From Parapristionchus giblindavisi (Eukaryota; Nematoda; Chromadorea; Rhabditida; Diplogasteridae), in contig CALSFV010000026.1 of NCBI GenBank assembly GCA_943737045.1, forward strand, positions 868,001-932,000: DNA of 64,000 bases, in the 5' to 3' direction. The position numbers and the translations under genes are program-made. Below are positions 29,111 to 42,800 of this stretch, piece after piece (the stretch's first letter is position 1; each line of letters opens with the position of its first letter). The notes beneath the pieces were generated by a model. The model was given only the letters and a program-made list of their open reading frames with translations. It was not told where the DNA came from and searched no databases.

Positions 29111-29227
29111 ATGAATCAACTCGTTGTTTTCTTCACATTGCAGCTCTTTATGACTGGAACAAGTTTCATGTTCGCAACTTTACTCTGTCTGTTCGTATAT
29201 CACAGATATTTGGCTCTGAAATTTTAA
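29111..29227 (+). pseudogene. 7TM chemoreceptor-like fragment, U2 copy
   Basis: As the U1 copy, with TGTSFMFAT in place of TGTSLMFAT. No neighbouring receptor exons. Confidence 0.4.
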
Positions 29228-31666
29228 ATTAAGGTGTTTTGATGAAATTTGCTTATGAATTTTAGCAGAGCTTAAATACTATATTCGCAGACAAACTTTT
29301 AAATTATATTTTTGATTCATATATTTACAATAAAATGAATTAGTTCTTCACAATTATTAAAAAGTCAGTTCATGATAGTGCACAATCTACCGTATGAATT
29401 CGAAACTTCTTTGAAGTCGCCCTTTGAATGGAAATTCATGAAGCCCCCAAGCAGTTTTCCGCGCCTGTTCTATTATTTATTTTGATTGTAATTATTTTTG
29501 TTGAAGGCGATGACAAGACGCCCACGTCGCTTCATATGCTGATTAGAGTAACACGGGCGAAGAGGTATGACGAGTATTTCCAACTTTGTGTTTTATTTAG
29601 TTGGCTTTTCGCTGTATGTTCGATTGCTTTGAATAGCAGCCGGTTCCTGCAGTAATTATGTTGTTCAGGGAGATGGCCACAATCGTAACCTAATGAGGAC
29701 GTCCACTGGAGAATAGAAATCAGTGAGTATTTATCTGTTTCGTTTCTTTTTTTGCATTGAAATAATCGACTTTTTGTAGCTTCCATCTTCTGAGCACCGT
29801 AGCAGAGACGTCGCTTCCTCTGATTGGTCGACTACCACTGATACACGGATGGATGCAAAGGTATCCTAATCCTTCTCATTGTATCAAGATCTGAATGTCA
29901 CTTGAATATCTCCCCATGCGACCCGAAGACAGAAGGATGGCAAGCTATTTTGGTTATCGTATAGTATTTCTGTGTTGCTGAATTTGAGTAATGATTGATA
30001 GAAACGTGAGTGAATCAGCTGTCACAGTTTATACCGCGGCGCGCTTTTTGTTAATTAGGAAGTTCGGCAACGGGATTCGAACAGCGATAATCTGGAGTTT
30101 TACCATTTTACCAGTGTGAATGTTTTTAGAATCTACATGACAATGGCTATTCAACAAGTATAAAATCGACTGTCAAAGTACACTTTGTTATCATAGTATG
30201 ATCCGAATTGTATTATACGAAAAATCAACGAAATTTAAAAGTGTACTTTTACAGTCGATTTTATGCTTGTTGAATAGCCATTGTCATATAGATTCTAAAA
30301 ACATTCACATTTGCACATTTCGACCAGTTAGAGCGGAGAAAACCCAAGTGGATAAAAAAAAGAACTGTTTTTTTTCTGCTCAGCAGTGTTTTTATGAACT
30401 TAGTGAGCGTTAAAGCTTAAGTGAAAATCATAACCTTACCTTTTTGGCTAGCTACAATTGTATACCTTAAGCTACCTTAACTACTTTGACTTATGACCTT
30501 AGCGAGGGTGAACCCGTACCTCCTCAAGTTTGTATATAATTGTGTTCATTACCATGCATTTTCGGTACCCTCGCCGTTTATTTTTATATAGTGGGCCAAT
30601 TTAGAAAAATTGTTATTTTTCGCTTAAATTGTAATCTTTCACAGAAAAATAAGCTGTTTATAGTGGGTTGACCCTGAAAATTATAGTGGGTCAATCCTCA
30701 CAGTGTGAGGGTATGAAAATCTATGATTGTGTCCATTACAGTCTCCTGCTCATTCCACTACAAGTTCAGCCTCTAACGAGAATTGTGATGATTCAATGAG
30801 AGATAACGATGATGAGGTCATCTCCACTGTTCCTCATCCTAATCATCAACAGAATCCTGATGAGAGTGTAGATGAAGGTGCCATCGAATATCATACGGTA
30901 GGTCATGGGTTACTGTAGGACGAAAAAACAATGTTACAGTATCTATTGTAGAACCACACTGACGGAGTAGAACAGGAAGATGAGCCGGTGGAGTTGAATG
31001 TTGCTAATGAGGTGAGAGTGTAGTTTGTAGTTTGTTCTTTAATCTTTGAACTCTGAGGATTTGTAGAATAGTCAGCTGGTTGAGATGGAAGAGGATGGAG
31101 GTGATAGTGTTTGTAATGAAGATAAGGAAGTGGAACAACGGGGAGATGAAGATGATTATGAAGGAAGAGGACAAGAGGAGGAAGAAGAAGGTCAAGAAGG
31201 TATGTCTCATAGTATGACTTATGCTACCCATAGGTCGAAAAGTATGCTACAAAGTACCAAGCCTGACCGCATTTTGAGCAATTAAAATTTTACGAAAAAT
31301 CGAGAAACCTGACCGCATTTTGAAAACCGATAACCTAGCTATTCGACATATGGGGTCACCCATGGTGCAGTGATTCTTTAGACTTTTTATTAGTTATATT
31401 GCGCGAAAAAAGAAAAAAAAACAATGTAATAGGTTTGGTGCAATAGCAACTTTAGTTAGGAGTTGCTTTATTTCGTTGTAAAAGGTTGACTAAAGTTTAC
31501 TTACAGAGGTTGATGCACCAAACTCCCAGGAGAGTGAAGCAGTGACCAATAATGGAGATGAAGTTGATGAGGAAGCTCCATTTGGCCATGTTAGTTGTTT
31601 TGTCGTGGTTATTATTATTAGTAATATTAATAATATTATTATTGTTCTTAATTCTATTCCACTTCC

Positions 31667-31870
31667 CATAGATCGAAAAGTATGTTACAAAGCACCAAGC
31701 CTGACCGCATTTTGAGCCAAAATTTCCCAAAAAATCGTAAAACCTGACCGCATTTTGAGCCAAATTTTCACAAAAATCGAAAAACCTGACCGCATTTTGA
31801 GCCAAATTTGCCAAAAATCGAAAAACCTGACCGCATTTTGAAAACCGATAACCTAGCTATTCGACCTATG
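31667..31870. mobile_element. 204-bp MITE insertion unique to U2, 8-bp duplication
   Basis: The octamer CCACTTCC is duplicated at 31659-31666 and 31871-31878; U1, U3 and U4 have it once (empty site). The ends CATAGATCGAAAAG and CTATTCGACCTATG form the TIR. The interior repeats AAAACCTGACCGCATTTTGA four times. The 8-bp duplication suggests hAT-type mobilisation. This insertion post-dates the amplification of the array. Confidence 0.93.
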
Positions 31871-32510
31871 CCACTTCCAAGGCTTTACCAGCCAAGATAA
31901 GGGAGATGGGGTGGATATGTGGATATGTTTTGCTCTTATTCGCCTTTTTCAACAGAAGAAGGCGAATATGAGAAATGTAATCTAATGTAATCTTTATCTG
32001 AATAATGAAAATCCAATAGAATAATCCTAATTATCGATTGATTGCAGAACGTGATGAATATGGTCGATGACGATATTGGAGAGAATGATTCCATTGCTGC
32101 AGGAAATGTAGGAGAAAGAGAAGGAATTGATCCTGATGTTCTACTTGATATGAGTGTCAGCTCGCAAGGTATTATTTATTTATTTATTGTCTATTATATT
32201 ATCATTATTATTGGACGTTCTTTTGTGTTTCAAAACTTAAGGTCTACTTAATATCACTGACTTGAAGTCTACTTCAAGTTCATGGACATTTGATGAAATG
32301 CATTACAGTATATTCCCCACTAAGTAGAAGTAGACTTTCACTTGAAATAGACTTACATGTGTATTGCAAGTGAAAATGATAAGGACCACTTTAAGTTTTG
32401 AAATACCAGAATTGTGTGCATTGTGTGGTGAATGAACATTGTATACTGTAGAGTGTGGCATTGGAATACGGTACTCTTGTAGTATTGATTGATAATATGT
32501 TGAAACACCC

Positions 32511-32522
32511 TTGTGGTATTAC
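32511..32522. other. Deletion junction in U2
   Basis: TTGTGG is joined to TATTACTTGA; in U3 about 609 bases lie between them (42488-43096). One T is shared at the break. The lost segment holds the second copy of the 130-bp repeat, a half-MITE and the exon QNGPQLAVSLLGKWLREC. Confidence 0.9.
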
Positions 32523-33938
32523 TTGACTAACAATTATCGATTGGTTGACGTTATAAATTATCGATTGCTTCATTCAGAGAATGTGGCGCGGCACACGTGC
32601 TTCGTTCCTTCATCCAACACGATCTCCAGAAGGCTCTCGACAAGTTTGAAGAGCTGTCTCGAGATGAGAAAACGGTGAGACTATTGATTTTTCTGTTGTA
32701 GCAATTGCATCGAGACCATGCAAGGTGTTGTTTGAAACGGATCGATACTGATTTTTCTTGAGGACATGTGCAAAATTTAATTTCTCACATGTAAAATATA
32801 TTTGAAAATAATATTTAAGGAATGGTCTCTGCGCGCGATCGAGCTCATGGAGAAGGGAGAAGAGGAGTGCAAGGTGACGGAGAAGGGAGGAAGAGATAAG
32901 ATCATGCTGGTATCGGATTTGTCATTTAAATTAAATTAATCAATTAAGAAAACCATAGGCCGTAAAGTACGTTATAAACTACGAATCCTGACCGCATTTG
33001 AGCGTAAAATTCCCGAAAAATCGAAAAACCCACCCTATTTCGAGAATTGACCCACTATATAAAAATAAACAGCGAGCGTACCGAAAATGTATGGTAACGC
33101 TTAACCTATCCTTGTAGGCTTACCTTAACTTATGAACTTAGTGACCTTTAACAGCTTAAGTAAAAATCATAACCTTATCTTTTTGGCTAGCTACAATTAA
33201 ATACCTTAAGCTACCTTAACTACTTTGACTTATGACCTTAGCGAGGGTGAAAGATTAAGTGATAACCTTAACATTATCTTAAACGACTCTTATGATATTC
33301 CGTAACAGATGCATGTCCGTCATCTCCCTATGCGGTAGTCTTCATGAAGAGAAGGACGAGACCAACGTCATGGAGGATATCCTCACCCATGGGTAAGTTG
33401 CTGATTAATCATACCCATCATACATTTTCATCACCCTCGCCGGATTTTTAAAATATTGTGGGTCTATTAAGAAAAATCGTTATTTTTCGCTGATATTGTA
33501 AATTTTCGAATAAAAAAAGCGTTATATAGTGGGTCAATCGTGAAAATGAGCCATATGTAGTGGGTCCATCCTCACATTGTGACGGTATGAAAATGTATGA
33601 TGCCCATAGGTCCAATAGCTAGGTTATCGGTTTACAAAATCCGGTCAGGTTTTTCGACTTTTGTGAAATTTTGGCTCAAAATCCGGTCATTGAATATATT
33701 AGATTGTGAATAGATATACTGTAGTTTGAATATTGATTGTTTTTGTTGAATATATCAGGATAGCTAGTAGTTATTTCCACTCAAATATGCATAGAAACAC
33801 AGTTACGTGAAACAATTTGTCAAAATTGAATACTCTTTTCAAGTGGTTGGGTGGTAATGAAAGTCTATGTGGAATCCTTTGAAAACTAGACTAAACAATC
33901 GTTTATGCTGTAGTTAGTGATTATCTATTGATTATGTT

Positions 33939-34119
33939 TCGCTGTAGATAGACGAGGGGGTACTGTAGTCATTCCGACGGGGTACTGTAGATAGACGAGG
34001 GGGTACTGTAGATAGACGAGGGGATACTGTAGATAGACGATGGGAACTGTAGTCGTTCCAAGGGTACTGTAGGTATACGATGGGGTACTGTAGTCGTTCC
34101 AGGGGGTACTGTAGATAGA
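33939..34119. repeat. 21-bp minisatellite, U2
   Basis: Same length and order as in U1. Confidence 0.9.
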
Positions 34120-34587
34120 ATGTAGATAGAATCTTTAATCTTTGAATAGTTTTCGTCTGTAGATTGATCTTTAATGAACCCCCTAAAAGTATATCCCTTG
34201 CAGAGGCAACCGTGCTCATTCCGTGTGCCGCAATATAAGAGGAACGTGTGACTGTCGTGGCCGATGATAGGTATACTGTGCATTTATTGATTGGCTTCTT
34301 TTGAATATTGATTGATTTGTTCATTGGAAACGTTGACACCCTTGTAGTTTCATATTTCCTGCAAGTGAAATTTTTACCAATCTCAATATCTTATTCTGGT
34401 TTCCGATTTGATTTCATTCCAATGATTAATTTTCAACTCTGTTTCGTATTAGAAAGTAAACGCATTACTTTTTTTGGTGTTATGACACGACTTCCTATCT
34501 GACAAAAGGGACTCATTGTGACCACTTGCAGTTTGGATAATCTTTGATCTCTATTCTTTGATCTTTGATCTTTGATCTTTATTACAG

Positions 34588-35011
34588 GTTGGCGAGGATC
34601 AATCACTGATCATGACGAATCCTTAATCGGTCGACTCTTCCAAGTTCACGTTCATTGAGAAGACTAAGCTGGATCAGATGGAGAAATCGATCAAGGTATC
34701 GATTAGAGGTATTGATTCAATATTATTTATTCTATTGTTTGATTCACTTTTGGTCAGGTGTGATCTTAAACTGATCTTTGATCCCTATACCCTAAGATTT
34801 GCATTTTTATATATCATAATTATTCTAATCGATTGAATAGTTTTAGTTGAACAAGAAGACCAGAATGAACCCTCGCCATCTCCAGCTTGCCGTCCGCAAC
34901 GACGAGGAGCTGAACAAGCTCATGGCTGGAGTCACCATCGCTCAAGGAGGTGTTCTTCCCAACATCAACGCCGTTCTTCTCCCCAAGAAGACCGCCGGAG
35001 ACAAGGAATAA
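34588..35011 (+). pseudogene. Histone H2A C-terminal exon, U2 copy
   Basis: H2A exon at 34847-35011. TRMNPRHL instead of TRINPRHL, and GDKE instead of GEKE at the end. The upstream exon, with its in-frame TAA, is conserved. Confidence 0.8.
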
Positions 35012-35051
35012 ACATCTCGCTTAGCACTCATGGCTAAACCCAGAACCCAAC

Positions 35052-35067
35052 GGCCCTCTTTAGGGCC
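35052..35067 (+). terminator. Histone mRNA 3' stem-loop, U2
   Basis: Identical stem-loop 41 bases after the H2A stop; AATAAA follows. Confidence 0.92.
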
Positions 35068-38000
35068 ACAATCGTGTACCTGAACAAGTTTGATCTCAAA
35101 TATGTCTATGAATAAAGCTCTTTCATTTCAATTATTGACTGTATATCTAATCGATTTGCGAAATTAGCACAGATATTACGGTAGAGTCGGGTCGACTACC
35201 GAAGTTTGGAAGTAAAACGTGTACCTCTCCATAGCCCGTTTCTATTTTGCGAGAGATAAGCGGATCTAAGTGAGAATAGGGTTCTATGTGAGAGCATGAA
35301 TTCAGATGTTACGCTAGTCAAGGTAGATTGTGATAATCTAGATATGCGTTTGTCCGCTTTCTCCAACAATCCGCATTTGACGTAATATTTCAGTTGAAAT
35401 CAATGAAAGTTAGGTGATCATTCATGGCGAACAACATATCGAGAATACAATTTTAAAAGTTTCTTTAGTCGATATGTTGATGTAGATGTGTACTCTCAAT
35501 GCCCATCTATGTAGACCTATACATGTGCGTTGATGAGATGGAAATACCACAGATTATGAATGTGGGAGAGACGTTTCCGTAACTCTCCGCTCTGACAACA
35601 CTCTCTCACTTTTTTGTCTATGAGAGAGTATTGCCAATGCGGAGAGTAAAATTAGCGTGGGATTTTCCTTTAAAAGTCGTGCGCTCTCTCTTCTCTCTCA
35701 ATCTTCTCTCTCTTCTCCATCTCCTATCTCCCATTCCTCTCTCTCTTCCTCTATTCTCTCCGAGTTATGATCATTTTCAGGGTAGATCACAAAAAATCGA
35801 TATTTTGCAATTTTGTTCAAATCAAGTGGCTAGGCCTTCTCAAGACCCCCAGCCACACTCACTGAACGAATTTCTTCGAAATCGGAGACAAAACCTTTTT
35901 TCTAGTGGCAGAATCGGCCACAATCTAGATATGCGTTTGTTAGCCTCTCCAACAATCCGCTTTTTGACGTACCGATACTCGTGGACCCGGACTCGCGTTA
36001 TTTTCATTCCAAATCTATTTCGTATCTCATATCTGTTCATTTTCATGCAAATTCGTCATAAATGTACACAAGCTCTCGACGAGTTCTACCAAAATTACTT
36101 AGTGCTACAAGTCATGAAATTTAACAGTTTTCATACTTCTCGAAAGACTCGATCTGAAACAATAACTATAAAATTATATCCATTATTTTCGTCTTCAGCA
36201 CAAATACAGTATCATTATACGATACAGTACTGAGAGAAGATCAAAGATTAAAAACACAACAACAGGTAAACATCTTTATTCGATATCTGTCAATCAATAA
36301 TTCACTGTCTTACCTTGTGGAGTTTACATCGCTGTAGACCTATCAATATGGTGCGTGAAGGGGTCATACTTCTCGAAAGACTCGATCTTCGAGGGAGCGA
36401 AGAAAGGTGCGGGAATTCAAATTCTTACCTTCTAAATGCGATTTTCTGCGGTTTTAAGAAGGATGTTAAGTAGGAATTCGAGTTCCAATACTTCTAAAGG
36501 CGGAAAAATGAAATTTGAGCTCAGAATTTGAATTGCCGCACCTTTTTCGCACCCGCGAATTCAAATTAGGAGTTTCCATTTTCGGTTTTCCAGTGTACAT
36601 TATTAGACCCTGGAAAGTCGCCATTTTCCGTTTTCCACTATTTTTAGTGCGCCATTAGAGGTCACTTTTTGAGCACCCTAGGTCACTTTTCGAGCACCCT
36701 AGGTCGCTCAAAAAGGGTCACCTCCATTTTTGGTCACAAAAGGTGACATTTAGCATTAACTAGATATTTAATGCTATTAATCAGCATATCAGGTACATTT
36801 GAGACCGTTAGAACCCAAAAAATCCATTTTTGTACAAACGTGAAATTTAAATTTTATAGGTTTCCGGGTGTCAATAATTCGGAAATGATCTATGTAACGG
36901 GAGATTTATTAGATAAAAGTTGTTCTATGGATAGCAGAGAACTAATTACCAGTGAATAGCAAGAATCCATCTTGATTGAACCGAATTATAAGAGCCTACA
37001 TATTGCATTTTCGTGTAAAAATGAGCGAGCAAAAATTTACCAGAAATGTGAGGGAAAAAATTGATTTAAGATTGTTGTGGGATGATTGTAAATGATATAA
37101 AACTCATGTAGATATAGTTTGGATATATCTTTTTTTGTCGAAGTTATTATGTCATCTGTGTGCTGAAAAAATCCAACGAAAAGCTAAAGTTGAACTGCGG
37201 TATCTCTAGATAGTGGACTATAAATGAAAGGGGTCTCTGGTAATAAGAAGGTCATATAAGTGTTTGTCTTGTCTGGAAATTGTAGACGATATGGCTGACT
37301 ACGTATCACATTAGAGCAGGTCAAAGATGTGAACATCATAAGTTGAAGGCGCTCCTTTAGTGACACCTTGGACACTTTAAATGACCAGCATGCCACCAAA
37401 GGAGCACTTTCATTACTCGTTCGGTAGTTAAAGTACAAATTTCAGGACTCGATTCCGGGCTCTCGGGGAAGTTAGAGGGGCGAGTTTGCACGGTTCCGGA
37501 TGCTTTGGGGTCATATGGGGTCAGTAACTTTTTTTTGCGAATGAAAGTGACGCGGTTTGTCCAAAATTGGAGGTTTAAATTTGGGATGTACGGTTAACTA
37601 CCGGGAAATAAGTTAGGCGCGCGCCAAGTTAGGTAAATCGTTGGTAATTGTGAGTTGGAAATTGAAAATCGAAGTGAGAAGTGAGATATAAAGAATATAT
37701 GTACCCTAGGGGCAAGTTTAGTGATAAAATGAAAATAGTCGTATTTGTATGAAAATTTGTGAGTATACTAATTCGACGATGGAGAACTCGAATTTGGAAT
37801 AGAAAACTGTGTGTCGCGTGAGTTTGTTCGTTTTTTTCGTGTTTTCATGTGAAAAAAAAGAAAAATATTGGAATATCTTTGAAATTTTGAGGGAATAATA
37901 ATTCGACGATCGCGAAAACGAATTTGAAAAGAAAACTTGTGTAAATTCAAATTTAGCTCGTCTCAGAGTATTTTCGTATGCAAAAATGAAAATGGTAGAA

Positions 38001-39292
38001 TTGTTGGGAAGATTGTAGGGTATACTGATTCAACGATGGCGAAATCGAATTTAAAATCGAAAATATTGTGAAGAATGAGTTGGTTCTTCTACGGGTGTTT
38101 AGGTATGTTATTATCGATTGTCAAAACGCTCATGAATGCCGTGGCTAGTGAGTTGGAATTTGAAAATCGAAGTGAGAAGTGAGATATCGTTAGAAGGAAT
38201 ATTGTGAAAGATTAATGCATAAGGATGTAAATGATTGAAAAGAATATATGTACCCTGGGGGCAAGTTTAGTGATAAAATGAAAATAGTCGTATTTGTATG
38301 AAAATTTGTGAGTATACTAATTCGACGATGGAGAACTCGAATTTGGAATAGAAAACTGTGTGTCGTATTGGATATTCAATGCACATTAGCTGTTTATGTA
38401 AAGCGACGAATTACACGAGTAAGGCAGTGGATTTGTAATACATCCAAAAGAAGTACATTGAGAGTATAGAGATCAGATATCACGATAAAAATCGGGAAAT
38501 ATGCAGCAGTATGGGTTGAGGGAGAGGTAGAGTGACCGAGCAAAAGGAAAAGGTAGAGGGAGAGATATAGGAAGCTAGAGGGAGAGAGCAATAGTAAGAG
38601 ATAGAAGGAGTGGCAGGTGGCATCACGATTATCCCGATTTATTTTAGAATACCGTAGTCATGGAATGGCAGATCAAACTACAGTAGTCGAATGCATATTT
38701 TAGGGTACAAACTACTGTAATCGGTAGAATAATATAGGGAAGCTTTGTGATGCCAGGAATGATGAAACAGGTAGTTTAGTGTCATGTTTATAGATTTTTC
38801 TACAATCGAGTGTCAAATAGCTGATCTATTATTGATTTTCTGCTGTGATTGAACCTTACTTTCAACCGTAAAACCTGTGTTGTTCTGGTGGGTCCTCTTA
38901 TCTACTGACCAATTGTCCCTATTAAAGAAAGACCCAAACAAAAAAAAATTAGTGGCTAATGGCGTACATGGTGCAACCATCATCAGACAACGATCCCGGT
39001 TGACCATTTGGCACTTGTTTAATCAATGCACGATCGATTTGACAACTTTTGTATATTTTTTTATTTAGGCGCCGGCGCCCTGGCGACAATTTCGCACTTG
39101 TTTTATCAATGTCCGATCAGTTTGACAACTTTTATACAATTTGGTATTTGGGCGCCGGCGCCGACATTCTGGCGCCCTGCCGTCTGTCGGTCACGTACCC
39201 GAGTACCGCGAGCGTTATTGCAGAAAGTTTGGTATTCGCGGGAGTCCTTGGGACAGTTTAAAGAATACATTTTGCTCAAAACTAGAGAGAAA

Positions 39293-39409
39293 ATGAATCA
39301 ACTCGTTGTTTTCTTCACATTGCAGCTCTTTATGACTGGAACAAGTTTCATGTTCGCAACTTTACTCTGTCTGTTCGTATATCACAGATATTTGGCTCTG
39401 AAATTTTAA
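39293..39409 (+). pseudogene. 7TM chemoreceptor-like fragment, U3 copy
   Basis: Identical to the U2 copy in the open frame. Confidence 0.4.
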
Positions 39410-39834
39410 ATTAAGGTGTTTTGATGAAATTTGCTTATGAATTTTAGCAGAGCTTAAATACTATATTCGCAGACAAACTTTTAAATTATATTTTTGATTC
39501 ATATATTTACAATAAAATGAATTAGTTCTTCATAATTATTAAAAAGTCAGTTCATGATAGTGCACAATCTACCGTATGAATTCGAAACTTCTTTGAAGTC
39601 GCCCTTTGAATGGAAATTCATGAAGCCCCCAAGCAGTTTTCCGCGCCTGTTCTATTATTTATTTTGATTGTAATTATTTTTGTTGAAGGCGATGACAAGA
39701 CGCCCACGTCGCTTCATATGCTGATTAGAGTAACACGGGCGAAGAGGTATGACGAGTATTTCCAACTTTGTGTTTTATTTAGTTGGCTTTTCGCTGTATG
39801 TTCGATTGCTTTGAATAGCAGCCGGTTCCTGCAG

Positions 39835-42800
39835 TAATTATGTTGTTCAGGGAGATGGCCACAATCGTAACCTAATGAGGACGTCCACTGGAGAATAGAA
39901 ATCAGTGAGTATTTATCTGTTTCGTTTCTTTTTTTGCATTGAAATAATCGACTTTTTGTAGCTTCCATCTTCTGAGCACCGTAGCAGAGACGTCGCTTCC
40001 TCTGATTGGTCGACTACCACTGATACACGGATGGATGCAAAGGTATCCTAATCCTTCTCATTGTATCAAGATCTGAATGTCACTTGAATATCTCCCCATG
40101 CGACCCGAAGACAGAAGGATGGCAAGCTATTTTGGTTATCGTATAGTATTTCTGTGTTGCTGAATTTGAGTAATGATTGATAGAAACGTGAGTGAATCAG
40201 CTGTCACAGTTTATACCGCGGCGCGCTTTTTGTTAATTAGGAAGTTCGGCAACGGGATTCGAACAGCGATAATCTGGAGTTTTACCATTTTACCAGTGTG
40301 AATGTTTTTAGAATCTACATGACAATGGCTATTCAACAAGTATAAAATCGACTGTCAAAGTACACTTTGTTATCATAGTATGATCCGAATTGTATTATAC
40401 GAAAAATCAACGAAATTTAAAAGTGTACTTTTACAGTCGATTTTATGCTTGTTGAATAGCCATTGTCATATAGATTCTAAAAACATTCACATTTGCACAT
40501 TTCGACCAGTTAGAGCGGAGAAAACCCAAGTGGATAAAAAAAAGAACTGTTTTTTTTTCTGCTCAGCAGTGTTTTTATGAACTTAGTGAGCGTTAAAGCT
40601 TAAGTGAAAATCATAACCTTACCTTTTTGGCTAGCTACAATTGTATACCTTAAGCTACCTTAACTACTTTGACTTATGACCTTAGCGAGGGTGAACCCGT
40701 ACCTCCTCAAGTTTGTATATAATTGTGTTCATTACCATGCATTTTCGGTACCCTCGCCGTTTATTTTTATATAGTGGGCCAATTTAGAAAAATTGTTATT
40801 TTTCGCTTAAATTGTAATCTTTCACAGAAAAATAAGCTGTTTATAGTGGGTTGACCCTGAAAATTATAGTGGGTCAATCCTCACAGTGTGAGGGTATGAA
40901 AATCTATGATTGTGTCCATTACAGTCTCCTGCTCATTCCACTACAAGTTCAGCCTCTAACGAGAATTGTGATGATTCAATGAGAGATAACGATGATGAGG
41001 TCATCTCCACTGTTCCTCATCCTAATCATCAACAGAATCCTGATGAGAGTGTAGATGAAGGTGCCATCGAATATCATACGGTAGGTCATGGGTTACTGTA
41101 GGACGAAAAAACAATGTTACAGTATCTATTGTAGAACCACACTGACGGAGTAGAACAGGAAGATGAGCCGGTGGAGTTGAATGTTGCTAATGAGGTGAGA
41201 GTGTAGTTTGTAGTTTGTTCTTTAATCTTTGAACTCTGAGGATTTGTAGAATAGTCAGCTGGTTGAGATGGAAGAGGATGGAGGTGATAGTGTTTGTAAT
41301 GAAGATAAGGAAGTGGAACAACGGGGAGATGAAGATGATTATGAAGGAAGAGGACAAGAGGAGGAAGAAGAAGGTCAAGAAGGTATGTCTCATAGTATGA
41401 CTTATGCTACCCATAGGTCGAAAAGTATGCTACAAAGTACCAAGCCTGACCGCATTTTGAGCAATTAAAATTTTACGAAAAATCGAGAAACCTGACCGCA
41501 TTTTGAAAACCGATAACCTAGCTATTCGACATATGGGGTCACCCATGGTGCAGTGATTCTTTAGACTTTTTATTAGTTATATTGCGCGAAAAAAGAAAAA
41601 AAAACAATGTAATAGGTTTGGTGCAATAGCAACTTTAGTTAGGAGTTGCTTTATTTCGTTGTAAAAGGTTGACTAAAGTTTACTTACAGAGGTTGATGCA
41701 CCAAACTCCCAGGAGAGTGAAGCAGTGACCAATAATGGAGATGAAGTTGATGAGGAAGCTCCATTTGGCCATGTTAGTTGTTTTGTCGTGGTTATTATTA
41801 TTAGTAATATTAATAATATTATTATTGTTCTTAATTCTATTCCACTTCCATGGCTTTACCAGCCAAGATAAGGGAGATGGGGTGGATATGTGGATATGTT
41901 TTGCTCTTATTCGCCTTTTTCAACAGAAGAAGGCGAATAAGAGAAATGTAATCTAATGTAATCTTTATCTGAATAATGAAAATCCAATAGAATAATCCTA
42001 ATTATCGATTGATTGCAGAACGTGATGAATATGGTCGATGACGATATTGGAGAGAATGATTCCATTGCTGCAGGAAATGTAGGAGAAAGAGAAGGAATTG
42101 ATCCTGATGTTCTACTTGATATGAGTGTCAGCTCGCAAGGTATTATTTATTTATTTATTGTCTATTGTATTATCATTATTATTGGACGTTCTTTTGTGTT
42201 TCAAAACTTAAGGTCTACTTAATATCACTGACTTGAAGTCTACTTCAAGTTCATGGACATTTGATGAAATGCATTACAGTATATTCCCCACTAAGTAGAA
42301 GTAGACTTTCACTTGAAATAGACTTACATGTGTATTGCAAGTGAAAATGATAAGGACCACTTTAAGTTTTGAAATACCAGAATTGTGTGCATTGTGTGGT
42401 GAATGAACATTGTATACTGTAGAGTGTGGCATTGGAATACGGTACTCTTGTAGTATTGATTGATAATATGTTGAAACACCCTTGTGGTCTACCGAAGACC
42501 CGAAGACAGAAGGATAGCAAGCTATTTTGGTTATAGTATAGTATTTCTGTGTTGCTGAATTTGAGTATTGATTGATAGAAACGTGAGCGAATCAGCTGTC
42601 ACAGTTTAGGCCGTGGCGCGCTTTTTGTTAATTAGATATAGTGGGTCAATCCTCACATTGCGAGGGTATTTAAATGTATGATTGCTTGGCGACTATCGAT
42701 TGATTTGCAATAATCGATTGAATTACTGATTATTGATTGATTTTGCAGAATCAGAACGGACCTCAGCTAGCCGTGAGCCTTCTCGGCAAATGGTTGCGAG

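Larger units (their letters stand above)
29653..34270 (+). pseudogene. Acidic-protein exon chain, U2 copy lacking one exon
   Basis: Same exons as in U1, but the exon corresponding to 21996-22093 is absent because of a deletion at 32516/32517. Skipping it would join the exon ending at 32168 (phase 1) to the one at 32578 (needs phase 2), so the chain is broken here. A MITE at 31667-31870 sits in the intron before the exon at 32048. The premature TAG in the first exon is shared. Confidence 0.6.
26894..37074 (+). repeat. Tandem unit U2 (10,181 bp)
   Basis: Nearly identical to U3 and U4, but with an extra 204-bp MITE (31667-31870) and a deletion of about 609 bp at 32516/32517 that removes one exon of the gene chain. 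Its H2A exon has ATG where the other copies have ATC (Ile to Met). Confidence 0.95.
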
